Positions 1 through 7,004 are shown, counted from the first letter of the stretch. The stretch is DNA of 7,239 nt from Campylobacteraceae bacterium (GCA_027023145.1 JALVWV010000280.1:1-7239), one strand, 5' to 3'. Program-made: numbers and translations. The notes: generated from the sequence alone by a model not told the origin.

Positions 1-1125
1 CATCACACTGTCAACAAATTCGACCACGTCAAGCACCACCTCTTCGATCTGCTCAGGAGTACAGAAGATGTGCGCATCGTCCTGAGTAAACTCCCGCACA
101 CGTAGCAGACCGTGGAGGACACCCGATTTTTCATGGCGGTGTACCACACCGTATTCGTAATACTTCAACGGCAGATCGCGGTAACTTTTGCCGGAGTTTT
201 TGAATACCTGGATATGACCAAGACAGTTCATCGGCTTGATCCCGTACTCCTGGCCGTCGATCTCGGTGAGGTACATGTTTTCGCCGTAGTTGTCATAGTG
301 GCCGCTGATCTTCCACATGTCGGCTTTGAGGATCTCCGGGCCGCGTACCGGCTCGTATCCCCGGTTGCGGTGGGCGGTGTGAAGGATCGCTTCGAGGCGG
401 TTGCGCAGGCGGGCACCGGCAGGGAGCCACAACGGCAATCCCGCTCCCACCTCATCGCTAAACGTAAAGAGCCCCAGCTCAGTACCGAGCTTGCGGTGAT
501 CACGCTTCTTGGCCTCTTCGAGCATAGTCATGTGGGCTTTGAGCGACTCTTTGTCGGCAAAAGCGACTCCGTAGATACGGGTGAGCATCTCTTCGTCCGA
601 ATCTCCGCCGACATAGGCTCCGGCGACCCGGGTGAGTTTGAAGTTGTGAAGCAGGTTGGTCTTGGGGACGTGAGGTCCGCGGCAGAGATCTTCGAAATCC
701 CCTTGCTTGTAGATCGAGACCGTCTCATCCTCGATGCGCGTCATCACCCGCTGTTTGAGATCATCGTCGGCAAACTTCGCTTGGGCTTCTTCTTTGGTGA
801 TGGAATATTTTTCGATGGGGAGTTTCTTTTTGATAAACTCTTTCATCTTCTTCTCGATCGCTTTGAGATCCTCTTCGCCGATCTTGGTATCGGTGCGGAA
901 GTCGTAGTAGAACCCCTCATCTACCACCGGCCCGACAAAAAACTGCGTGTTGGGGTAGAGGGCTTTGATCGCTTGCGCCATGAGATGCGCGGTGGAGTGG
1001 CGGATCAGCTCGAGTGCCTCGGGAGAATTGTCGTAGTAGATCGGCTCGCCGACTGGTTGGTCTCCGGCGCTTTGAGTATCGACGATGGTGCCGTCTTGGA
1101 TGTAGCCTATGATGTTTTCGCTCAC
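1..1125 (-). CDS. thrS: Threonine--tRNA ligase (ThrS), N-terminal 375 residues, 3' end beyond window
   Basis: ThrS activates threonine with ATP and charges tRNA-Thr in the cytoplasm. The frame is open to the left edge, so the C-terminal part (anticodon-binding domain and end of the catalytic core) is missing; family members are about 600 residues. Visible: the editing-domain HxxxH motif (HSTAH, His43/His47) and the CRGPHVP motif (Cys148, His152), which match E. coli His73/His77 and Cys182/His186; then the class II catalytic core with KPMNCLGH (zinc ligand Cys301, E. coli Cys334), motif 2 around RHEKSGVLHGLLRVREF, and QDDAHIFC (zinc ligand His352, E. coli His385). Only about 42 residues precede the HxxxH motif, against about 72 in E. 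coli, so a full TGS (N1) domain is absent. The start is GTG at 1125: an AAGG ribosome site (1134-1137) lies 8 nt upstream and an in-frame stop lies further upstream with no other start between. GC-rich compared with dnaN and dnaA. Confidence 0.97.
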   Translation of the reverse strand, partial: MSENIIGYIQDGTIVDTQSAGDQPVGEPIYYDNSPEALELIRHSTAHLMAQAIKALYPNTQFFVGPVVDEGFYYDFRTDTKIGEEDLKAIEKKMKEFIKKKLPIEKYSITKEEAQAKFADDDLKQRVMTRIEDETVSIYKQGDFEDLCRGPHVPKTNLLHNFKLTRVAGAYVGGDSDEEMLTRIYGVAFADKESLKAHMTMLEEAKKRDHRKLGTELGLFTFSDEVGAGLPLWLPAGARLRNRLEAILHTAHRNRGYEPVRGPEILKADMWKISGHYDNYGENMYLTEIDGQEYGIKPMNCLGHIQVFKNSGKSYRDLPLKYYEYGVVHRHEKSGVLHGLLRVREFTQDDAHIFCTPEQIEEVVLDVVEFVDSVM

Positions 1126-1157
1126 GGTGTTTGCCTTGCATATTTTAAATTGCTGTG

Positions 1158-1166
1158 ATTATAGCA
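1158..1166 (-). promoter_or_regulatory. Candidate thrS promoter, extended -10 TGCTATAAT
   Basis: On the minus strand the recJ-thrS gap contains TGCTATAAT: a perfect TATAAT (1158-1163) preceded by TGC, an extended -10. Transcription would start near 1151 and give a leader of about 25 nt before the GTG start at 1125. There is no good -35 hexamer at the usual distance, but sigma70 promoters in Campylobacterota often lack one. The site suggests thrS is transcribed apart from the dnaN-pyrG-recJ genes upstream. Seen by eye; no start-site data. Confidence 0.55.
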
Positions 1167-1186
1167 AAGAGGGGGTAAAAAGTCGC

Positions 1187-2767
1187 TCATATCACCTTCT
1201 CCACCATCAACTGAATCGTCGTTTGACCTCGAAAATGGTTTTCATTGAGGGTATAAATCACATCCATCCGCGTGCCGATCGGATACGTTTGGGTCGTTTT
1301 AAACTGCACACCTTGCAGATAACGCTGATCCGATTCAAACGTGAACCGGAGGTGATTGTTCTCCTTGCCCATCGTCTGCAAGGCTGCCAGGGTGACGTTA
1401 CGGGTGATAAATTTGGGGCGGGGGTTTCCCTGACCGTAGGGTTCGTATTGTTCCAATAAACGCAACAGCGTATGATCGATCAGGACAAAGGGGAGTTCAC
1501 CGAGGATATCCGGATCGTACTCATCCACATCACGACACTCCTGTTGGGCATCCTTTTGAAGTGCCGTGACAAAATCTTCCAAGTGCTTCTGCTCAATGCT
1601 CATCCCAATCGCAGCCTTGTGCCCGCCAAAGCCGAGGAACCGATCTCGCTGACGATCAAGCAAATCATACAAATGGCACTCCCGCCAGCTACGGCCGCTC
1701 CCTTTGCAGACGGTACCGTTTTGGCTCAGGACAATCGCCGGACGGCCAAAGCGACGCACAAGACGCGCCGCGACGATCCCCACCACCCCTTCGTGCCACC
1801 CCTCACCATAAACAACCGTAACGGCGGCATCCGGATCGGCCTGAGCTACTGCTGCATCCGTCACCTCCTGCTCGAGACGTTTGCGCTCGTCGTTGAGGTG
1901 TTTGAGGCGCTCCAGTGCGGTACGGGCTTCGTAAATATTGGGGGCAGTGACATAGGATAAAGCGATAGAAGCATCCTCAAGCCGCCCAGCACTGTTGATC
2001 ATGGGTGCAAGTGAAAAACCAAAATCCTCAGCGGTGTAGGATGCCTTGGGATTGGCTTCCCGATACGCACGAGCAAACGGCCACTCTGATCGCCCAAACT
2101 GCTCAAGGCCGCGCCGCACCATCACGCGGTTGATATGATCAAGCGGCATCATATCAGCCACAATCGCAATGGCAACCATATCGAGATAGGTTTTCATATC
2201 GATGTGCGTGTCTCTTTTCTGATTGAGTGCAGCACAAAGATACCAGGCAATCTGCGCACCACACACTTCTTCATACGGGAATGAACACTCCGGATGCTTC
2301 TGATCGACAATAGCATATGCTTCGGGAGGAGTTTGGGGGACGATATGGTGGTCGGTGATGATCAGATCGATCCCGCGTCGGCGGCATATCTCGGCTGCTT
2401 CGAGGGCGGAAATGCCGTTGTCAACAGTAAGAATAACATCGGCGTGTTCAATCCGCTCAAGCACCGAAGGGGAGAGGCCGTAGCCATCGGTAAAACGATT
2501 GGGGATATGGACTTCGATGGGGAGATCGATTGCTGCAAAAAACTGTTGGACGATTGCGGTGGCCATCACCCCATCCACATCATAATCCCCCACCAATACG
2601 ATACGCTCCCCCCGATCGATCGCTGCACTAATCCGTGCAACGGCACGATCCATCGAACGAAAAGCAGAGGGGGAGGGGAGATCACGCAGGGTCAGAGAAT
2701 CGGCGGTGAGCCGACGTGCGATTTGTTCATGGATGGATGAGAGATCGAGGAGTGGATAGGGGTACAT
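1187..2767 (-). CDS. recJ: Single-stranded-DNA-specific exonuclease RecJ
   Basis: RecJ degrades single-stranded DNA 5' to 3' and acts in recombinational repair, mismatch repair and stalled-fork processing. The 526-residue product has the DHH-superfamily motifs in order: GDYDVDG (Asp61, Asp63, Asp65), TVDNGIS (Asp116), the DHH triad (139-141), NSAGRLEDAS near 258-267, then the DHHA1 part with GWHEGVVGIVAARL (323-336) and GFGGHKAAIG (379-388), and a C-terminal OB-like part beginning around PYGQGNPRP (443-451). Length is somewhat below E. coli RecJ (577). The ATG at 2767 is chosen because its A is shared with the pyrG stop (TGATG) and GAGG lies 4 nt before it; a GTG one codon earlier (2770) is possible but sits almost on the ribosome site. 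The overlap implies translational coupling to pyrG. The pyrG-recJ pair is also known in Campylobacter and Helicobacter. Confidence 0.96.
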   Translation of the reverse strand: MYPYPLLDLSSIHEQIARRLTADSLTLRDLPSPSAFRSMDRAVARISAAIDRGERIVLVGDYDVDGVMATAIVQQFFAAIDLPIEVHIPNRFTDGYGLSPSVLERIEHADVILTVDNGISALEAAEICRRRGIDLIITDHHIVPQTPPEAYAIVDQKHPECSFPYEEVCGAQIAWYLCAALNQKRDTHIDMKTYLDMVAIAIVADMMPLDHINRVMVRRGLEQFGRSEWPFARAYREANPKASYTAEDFGFSLAPMINSAGRLEDASIALSYVTAPNIYEARTALERLKHLNDERKRLEQEVTDAAVAQADPDAAVTVVYGEGWHEGVVGIVAARLVRRFGRPAIVLSQNGTVCKGSGRSWRECHLYDLLDRQRDRFLGFGGHKAAIGMSIEQKHLEDFVTALQKDAQQECRDVDEYDPDILGELPFVLIDHTLLRLLEQYEPYGQGNPRPKFITRNVTLAALQTMGKENNHLRFTFESDQRYLQGVQFKTTQTYPIGTRMDVIYTLNENHFRGQTTIQLMVEKVI

Positions 2768-4407
2768 CACCCCTCGGTCTGGTGGGCATGAGCCGCCTGG
2801 ACAAAGGCCAAAATCGACTCATTAGGATTTTGGAGGCGGGAGGTAAATTCTGGGTGAAATTGTACACCGAGGAACCATGGATGATCTTCCACCTCAACCG
2901 CTTCGATCAACCCTTCAGACTCTCCACTAATGATCATCCCCGATGCTTCAAGCGCTTCCCGGTAGAGGGGATTGGCTTCGTAGCGGTGACGATGGCGCTC
3001 ATAAATGGTCGTAGCACCATACGCTTCGGCGAGATGGGAACCCTCTTTGGTATCGCAGCGATACTCTCCCAGACGCATGGTACCACCGAGAGGCGATTGG
3101 GTTGTGCGGACTTGTTTGGAACCGCTGGCGTCGATAAACTCGTCGATGAGATAAACGATCGGGTCGGGAGTATTTTCGTCAAATTCGACTGAATTGGCTT
3201 CGGGGAGACTGAGGACGTTGCGGGCAAACTCGATCATCGCCAACTGCATCCCAAGGCAAATACCGAGGAAAGGGATCTTCTGAGTACGGGCAAAGCGGAT
3301 CGCCTCAATCTTCCCTTCGGTACCCCGCTTACCAAATCCACCGGCGACGAGTACACCGTCACAATCCTGAAGATACTTTTCGCCCCCTTCCTCTTCGACC
3401 TTTTCACTGTCCACCCATTTGATAGCGACTCTGAGGTCATGGTGTGCTCCGGCATGGATTAGAGCTTCGGTAAGCGATTTGTATGACTCTTTGAGATCGA
3501 GGTACTTGCCGACAAAAGCAATTTTGACTTCACCAGCAGGTTTGAGGATCTTGTGTACCAAATCACTCCAACTGTCCATTTTTGGTTGACACGTTTCAAG
3601 CTCAAGCTGCTTGCAGATTGGGGTAAGCATATCCTGGCGGAGGAAGTTTAGAGGCACTTGATAGATCGTCGCGGCATCTTCGGCCACGATCACCGAAGTC
3701 TCATCCACATCGCAGCTAAAAGCAATCTTGCGTCGGATTTCACTACTGACGGGTACCTCAGCACGCAGTACCAACATATGGGGAGCGATACCGATACGGC
3801 GAAGCTCTTGTACCGAGTGTTGGGTTGGTTTGGTTTTGAGCTCTCCGGCGGCTTTGATGTAGGGTAACAGTGTGACGTGAATGTTCATCACATTTTTACT
3901 GCCGAGTTCATGCTTGATCTGACGAATGGTTTCCAAAAAAGGGAGTCCTTCAATATCACCAGTCGTACCACCCAGCTCGACAATCAAAATATCTCGACCT
4001 TTTCCAGCAAGAAAAATTCGTTCTTTGATTTCGTTGACGATGTGAGGAACGACTTGGATCGTTTTACCGAGATATTCTCCCTTACGTTCTTTTTCGATGA
4101 CCGTTTTGTAGATTTGTCCTGTAGTAAAGTTGTTTGCTTGGGTCAAAGAGGTATCAAGAAAGCGCTCGTAATGTCCAAGATCGAGATCCGTTTCAGCACC
4201 GTCTTTGGTAACAAATACTTCACCATGCTCGAGGGGAGACATGGTACCAGGGTCAACGTTGATATAAGGGTCAAGCTTTAGAACTCCAACCCGATGTCCG
4301 GATGCCTTAAGTAAGGTACCCACACTAGCAGCTGTAATTCCTTTGCCAAGAGAACTTAGCACACCACCGGTGACAAAAATGTATTTGGTTTGTTGGGTTT
4401 CACTCAC
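2767..4407 (-). CDS. pyrG: CTP synthase (glutamine-hydrolysing)
   Basis: PyrG converts UTP to CTP using ATP and ammonia released from glutamine, the last step of pyrimidine nucleotide synthesis. The 546-residue length is typical. The synthetase domain fills roughly residues 1-275, with the phosphate-binding loop GGVLSSLGKG (14-23), KLDPYINVDPGTMSP (44-58) and ELGGTTGDIEG (144-154). The class I glutamine amidotransferase domain follows, with the oxyanion-hole stretch GGFGKRG (356-362), nucleophile elbow GICLGMQ (Cys384) and the catalytic His518 and Glu520 in VQFHPE. The start is GTG at 4407, supported by GAGG (4416-4419) 8 nt upstream, which overlaps the dnaN stop codon. It lies 10 nt after dnaN and overlaps recJ by 1 nt, so it probably belongs to a dnaN-pyrG-recJ transcript. 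Composition changes inside the gene: 22 of 60 bases are G or C at 4081-4140 and 36 of 60 at 3301-3360. Confidence 0.98.
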   Translation of the reverse strand: MSETQQTKYIFVTGGVLSSLGKGITAASVGTLLKASGHRVGVLKLDPYINVDPGTMSPLEHGEVFVTKDGAETDLDLGHYERFLDTSLTQANNFTTGQIYKTVIEKERKGEYLGKTIQVVPHIVNEIKERIFLAGKGRDILIVELGGTTGDIEGLPFLETIRQIKHELGSKNVMNIHVTLLPYIKAAGELKTKPTQHSVQELRRIGIAPHMLVLRAEVPVSSEIRRKIAFSCDVDETSVIVAEDAATIYQVPLNFLRQDMLTPICKQLELETCQPKMDSWSDLVHKILKPAGEVKIAFVGKYLDLKESYKSLTEALIHAGAHHDLRVAIKWVDSEKVEEEGGEKYLQDCDGVLVAGGFGKRGTEGKIEAIRFARTQKIPFLGICLGMQLAMIEFARNVLSLPEANSVEFDENTPDPIVYLIDEFIDASGSKQVRTTQSPLGGTMRLGEYRCDTKEGSHLAEAYGATTIYERHRHRYEANPLYREALEASGMIISGESEGLIEAVEVEDHPWFLGVQFHPEFTSRLQNPNESILAFVQAAHAHQTEG

Positions 4408-4417
4408 GAGAATATCC

Positions 4418-5485
4418 TCAAGCTACAATAGGCATAATGATAGTCATGAAATTGTCATCTCTGACCATGAAGGGTAAGGTTGTCTCATTTAAACCAATTT
4501 CAAATGTATCTTGTTCAATGTGGGTAAGAAAATCCAACATATATTTGCTATTAAAAGAGATATCAAATTTATCCTGCAAACCGGTGTTGATTTCAATTTC
4601 TGTCTTGGCTTCAACATTGTCAGCACTAAGAGAGTGGAAAATGATAGTATCATTGAGAAACGTTATTTTAATTTCCTGGGAAATGGTAGTGATCATTCGG
4701 ATGGAATCCAACATTGCCTTTTTGGGTAATGGAAACTGATGTTTCAGTGTTGCGGGGATAATCCGTTGGTAATCAGGAAATTTTCCATTGATCAATCGGG
4801 TATAGAAAAGGGTGTCGTCATTTTGGATCAAGAGGGTAGTTTCATCATAGAAGATTTCAATTTTATCGAGAAACAGTTTTTGAATTTCTAAAATTGCTTT
4901 TTTGGGAAGGATGAGTGAGAGTTCTGTATCCGATCCCCCGGGAATCGATGCAATAGCCAAACGACGTGTATCGGTTCCTACCAAGTCGGTATTGTTTTTT
5001 TGGATACTGATTAGAGCACCATTCAATTCGTATTTTGGGTTATTTGTATCGATTGCTGGTGATATCTTTTTCAAATTACGGATAAGGCTGAGTGAGTCAA
5101 GAACAATGGTAGATTTGTCTTCTGTGGTAGGAAATAGAGGGTATTCTGCTGTATCAAAAACAGGAAGTTTGAATTTGGAATGTTGTTGTTTGACAATCAA
5201 TGTACTACCAAGCAGTTCAAGAGTGATCTCATCATCGCGTAGGATTCGGACAATGTCAAGAAATTTTTTACCGTTAACTGTAAAACTACCAGGATGTTCA
5301 ATTAAAAACTGATTCGTAATGATTTGGAGACCTATTTCAGCATCAGTTCCCTTGATGATACAGTCATTTTCGCGAGTAGCGAAAAAAACATGTGAGGTGA
5401 TTTGGCTGGCATCTTTTTTTTCCAAAAAGGGTTGGAGATTGATCAATAAGGTTTCGATGATTTGTTTTTGAACCCGTACTTTCAT
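4418..5485 (-). CDS. dnaN: DNA polymerase III beta subunit (sliding clamp)
   Basis: DnaN forms a ring-shaped dimer that holds the replicative polymerase and repair proteins on DNA. The 355-residue product is near the family size (E. coli 366) and should fold into three similar clamp domains. Recognisable stretches are LVGTDTRRLAI (168-178, compare ATDGHRLA in E. coli), INGKFPDYQRIIP (231-243, compare VDGRFPDYRRVLP) and a C-terminal IIMPIVA, where E. coli has VVMPMRL. The start is ATG at 5485, not the in-frame ATG at 5500: a perfect AAGGAG (5491-5496) sits 5 nt upstream of 5485 and would lie inside the longer form. It follows dnaA across a 184-bp gap rich in DnaA boxes and precedes pyrG by 10 nt. 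It is AT-rich (21 of 60 bases G or C at 4561-4620), unlike recJ and thrS. Confidence 0.97.
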   Translation of the reverse strand: MKVRVQKQIIETLLINLQPFLEKKDASQITSHVFFATRENDCIIKGTDAEIGLQIITNQFLIEHPGSFTVNGKKFLDIVRILRDDEITLELLGSTLIVKQQHSKFKLPVFDTAEYPLFPTTEDKSTIVLDSLSLIRNLKKISPAIDTNNPKYELNGALISIQKNNTDLVGTDTRRLAIASIPGGSDTELSLILPKKAILEIQKLFLDKIEIFYDETTLLIQNDDTLFYTRLINGKFPDYQRIIPATLKHQFPLPKKAMLDSIRMITTISQEIKITFLNDTIIFHSLSADNVEAKTEIEINTGLQDKFDISFNSKYMLDFLTHIEQDTFEIGLNETTLPFMVRDDNFMTIIMPIVA

Positions 5486-5490
5486 GGAGA

Positions 5491-5496
5491 CTCCTT
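5491..5496 (-). promoter_or_regulatory. dnaN ribosome binding site (decides the start)
   Basis: AAGGAG on the minus strand, 5 nt before the ATG at 5485. It rules out the ATG at 5500, which lies upstream of this site and has no comparable site of its own. Confidence 0.85.
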
Positions 5497-5518
5497 GCAT
5501 GATGTATTAAATAAGAGA

Positions 5519-5534
5519 TAGTAGCTAGTAGTAG
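5519..5534 (+). promoter_or_regulatory. Candidate DnaA-trio (TAG repeats) of the origin unwinding element
   Basis: The plus strand reads TAGTAGCTAGTAGTAG: five TAG trinucleotides broken by one C at 5525. DnaA-trios are 3'-[G/A]AT-5' repeats, read 5' to 3' as TAG or TAA, on which DnaA assembles along a single strand during opening. As expected, the repeat lies on the CAC side of a DnaA box (5540-5548), with a short six-base spacer (CACTAC, 5535-5540, sharing its last base with the nine-base box), and AT-rich DNA continues on its far side. The call rests on motif and position only. Confidence 0.7.
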
Positions 5535-5539
5535 CACTA

Positions 5540-5557
5540 CGTGAATAGAGTGAAAAA
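5540..5557 (-). promoter_or_regulatory. Two abutting DnaA boxes facing the TAG repeat
   Basis: On the minus strand TTTTTCACT (5557-5549) is followed directly by CTATTCACG (5548-5540). Both point the same way, toward the TAG repeat, with TTCAC cores 9 bp apart. A tandem pair next to trios is the layout of the basal unwinding element described in Bacillus subtilis, where the boxes load DnaA onto the trios. Confidence 0.75.
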
Positions 5558-5571
5558 GCCTTTCAATGCCT

Positions 5572-5589
5572 TTGTGTATGAGGACACAA
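5572..5589. repeat. Short inverted repeat in the dnaN leader
   Basis: TTGTGT (5572-5577) and ACACAA (5584-5589) are perfect inverted arms around a six-base loop. A dnaN leader transcript could form a weak six-pair hairpin here. No U-run follows directly, so it does not look like an intrinsic terminator of dnaA. Function unknown; it may be chance. Confidence 0.3.
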
Positions 5590-5611
5590 GAGGGTGAATA
5601 AACTGTTAGGT

Positions 5612-5631
5612 TTTTTTCACATTTTTTCACA
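5612..5631 (+). repeat. Tandem TTTTTTCACA x2, two in-phase DnaA boxes
   Basis: A perfect 10-bp direct repeat, TTTTTTCACA at 5612-5621 and again at 5622-5631, so two identical DnaA boxes sit on the same face of the helix about one turn apart. They point toward the AT-rich stretch at the end of dnaA. This is suitable for cooperative binding of two DnaA molecules. Confidence 0.8.
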
Positions 5632-5645
5632 TCTTCTTGGAGAAA

Positions 5646-5651
5646 ATTATA
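5646..5651 (-). promoter_or_regulatory. Candidate dnaN operon promoter, -10 TATAAT
   Basis: The minus strand has a perfect TATAAT 18 nt after the dnaA stop codon, preceded by an A-tract (the plus-strand T-run 5654-5660). A start near 5639 would give a leader of about 154 nt running through all five DnaA boxes into dnaN. AT-rich upstream DNA without a clear -35 fits promoters of this phylum, but the hexamer may simply be part of an AT-rich origin flank. Confidence 0.4.
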
Positions 5652-5669
5652 TCTTTTTTTTATTCAAGT

Positions 5670-7004
5670 TCAGGTGTTGGCTTTTTGTTGGGTTCCAATC
5701 TTGTTTGAGAATTCTTCGAGAAGTACTTTGAAATTTTCATCATTTTCGATGACTTCTTTGATTTTTTTCATGGCGTGAGAGATAGCAGTATGGTCTTTCA
5801 TGCCAAAATAGACTGCAATCTGTGGCATCGAATTTGGTGTAAGGTTCCGTGCAAGGTAGATAGCAATTCTTCGGGCATTGACTACGTTTTTTGTCCGTTT
5901 TTTTGATCGGATATCTGAGGGTTTGATGTTGAGTTCTTTGGAGATGATTTTGACGATGTCATCAATGGTGATGTTTTCTTGTTTCTCTTTGATTTGATCT
6001 TTGATCGCATTTTTAGCAAATTCCAGTGTAATCTCCTGACCCAGCATGTTGCTCATGGCATTGAGTTTGATGATGGCTCCTTCAATTTCACGAATGTTGT
6101 CACCCATATTGGTAGCAATGTAATGGACGATATCATTGTCAAGGCGAATGCCATCGAGTTCACATTTTTTTTGAATGATAGCGATCTTGGTCTCCAGTCC
6201 CGGAGGGATAATGTCAGCAAGTAATCCCCACTCGAAGCGGCTGCGGAGGCGATCGACCAAACCGGCGATTTTGTTGGGATGGCGATCGGAGGTGATGACG
6301 ATTTGTTTTTTAGCCTGATGAAGTGCATTGAAAGTATGAAAAAACTCCTCTTGAGTTTGATCTTTTCGGCTGAGAAACTGTACATCATCGATGAGGAGAA
6401 TGTCACATTCACGATAAAAGTCTCGAAACCGATCCATGGTCTGCGAACGGAGATGCGACGTAAATTTATTCATGAATTGTTCAAACGTAGTATAAATGAC
6501 TTGCTTACCCTGAATGGTGTGGTGGTTACCGATGGCATGAAGGAGATGCGTTTTTCCCAGTCCGACTCCTCCATACAAAAAGAGAGGGTTGTATACTTCA
6601 CCCGGTTTTTCAGCGACACTTTTGGCTGCCGTGTGTGCGAACTGGTTGGAATCCCCAACAATAAAACTCTCAAAGGTAAAAGAGGGGTTTAGCTGCGTAT
6701 TTTTGGTAGGGTTATTTTTGGCTTCTGTGGGAGATAGTGAAGATGAAGTATGTCTCTTTATGTTATGCCGTAATGGAAATTCCAGCCGAGGTTTGATTCC
6801 ACTTTTTATTTCAAAAAGATGAGCGATTTTTTCTCCATATTGACTATGAACCCATTTGGAAATATAAACATTGGGGACAGAAAAATAGGCTAAGTCACTG
6901 CGGGAACGTTTGGCATCGTATTGGCAATGTTGAAGGTACTGCTTGTATTCAGAGGGACTTACCTCTCCTTTGAGGGTCTGGAGGATCTCTTCACCGATGT
7001 TCAT
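5670..7004 (-). CDS. dnaA: Chromosomal replication initiator protein DnaA
   Basis: DnaA binds DnaA boxes at oriC, oligomerises with ATP, melts the origin and recruits the helicase. The 444-residue length is normal for this phylum. Domain I spans about residues 1-80 and a short, poorly conserved linker about 81-107. The AAA+ domain III has Walker A GGVGLGKT (145-152), Walker B LLIDD (203-207), sensor I ITSDRHP (237-243), the arginine-finger box LRSRFEWG (Arg256) and sensor II IREIEGA (304-310, Arg305). Domain IV carries the DnaA signature KDHTAISHAMKKI (403-415), which reads the box. The ATG at 7004 has a weak AAAGAGA ribosome site 4 nt upstream (7009-7015). The gene is flanked on both sides by DnaA-box clusters; one box overlaps a possible dnaA -10, so autoregulation is plausible. 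AT-rich like dnaN. Probably transcribed apart from ruvC, which diverges from it. Confidence 0.99.
   Translation of the reverse strand: MNIGEEILQTLKGEVSPSEYKQYLQHCQYDAKRSRSDLAYFSVPNVYISKWVHSQYGEKIAHLFEIKSGIKPRLEFPLRHNIKRHTSSSLSPTEAKNNPTKNTQLNPSFTFESFIVGDSNQFAHTAAKSVAEKPGEVYNPLFLYGGVGLGKTHLLHAIGNHHTIQGKQVIYTTFEQFMNKFTSHLRSQTMDRFRDFYRECDILLIDDVQFLSRKDQTQEEFFHTFNALHQAKKQIVITSDRHPNKIAGLVDRLRSRFEWGLLADIIPPGLETKIAIIQKKCELDGIRLDNDIVHYIATNMGDNIREIEGAIIKLNAMSNMLGQEITLEFAKNAIKDQIKEKQENITIDDIVKIISKELNIKPSDIRSKKRTKNVVNARRIAIYLARNLTPNSMPQIAVYFGMKDHTAISHAMKKIKEVIENDENFKVLLEEFSNKIGTQQKANT

Larger units (their letters stand above)
5486..5669. promoter_or_regulatory. oriC2-like region: dnaN-dnaA intergenic DnaA-box cluster
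   Basis: This 184-bp gap holds five matches to the TTCAC core of Campylobacterota DnaA boxes, where about 0.4 would be expected by chance. As nine-base boxes on the strand in brackets: 5540-5548 CTATTCACG (-), 5549-5557 TTTTTCACT (-), 5593-5601 TTATTCACC (-), 5613-5621 TTTTTCACA (+) and 5623-5631 TTTTTCACA (+). It also holds a TAG-trinucleotide repeat (5519-5534), an AT-rich stretch before dnaN (about 5503-5518) and another beside dnaA (about 5641-5664). In Helicobacter and its relatives the unwinding part of the origin lies in the dnaA-dnaN gap, and the same role is inferred here. The region is also the dnaN leader, so DnaA binding may affect dnaN expression. Confidence 0.88.

Noticed and set aside
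112..1158. Long plus-strand open frame of 348 codons
   Set aside because: It is antisense to thrS, whose minus-strand product shows all ThrS motifs; the frame stays open because of GC-rich codon bias and has no recognisable domain.
1126..1186. Intrinsic terminator or T-box leader between recJ and thrS
   Set aside because: The 61-bp gap has no stem followed by a T-run on the minus strand and is too short for a T-box.
2768..2770. recJ GTG start one codon upstream
   Set aside because: Possible, but only one base separates it from the GAGG, too close for good initiation; the ATG at 2767 is better spaced.
2294..3192. Plus-strand open frames opposite recJ and pyrG
   Set aside because: Shadows of well-conserved minus-strand genes, with no ribosome site or family motif.
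5486..5500. Longer dnaN start at the ATG at 5500
   Set aside because: The strong AAGGAG (5491-5496) would lie inside the coding region, and the DnaN family starts near MKV at 5485.
5556..5573. AAAGGC direct repeat (AAAGGCATTGAAAGGC on the minus strand) as a possible binding site or terminator stem
   Set aside because: The two copies are short, lie in direct orientation so cannot pair, and match no motif I know.
6590..6604. Extra TTCAC cores inside dnaA (6597-6601, also 6159-6163 and 6990-6994)
   Set aside because: Isolated, inside conserved coding sequence and at about the chance rate for a five-base core; no clustering.
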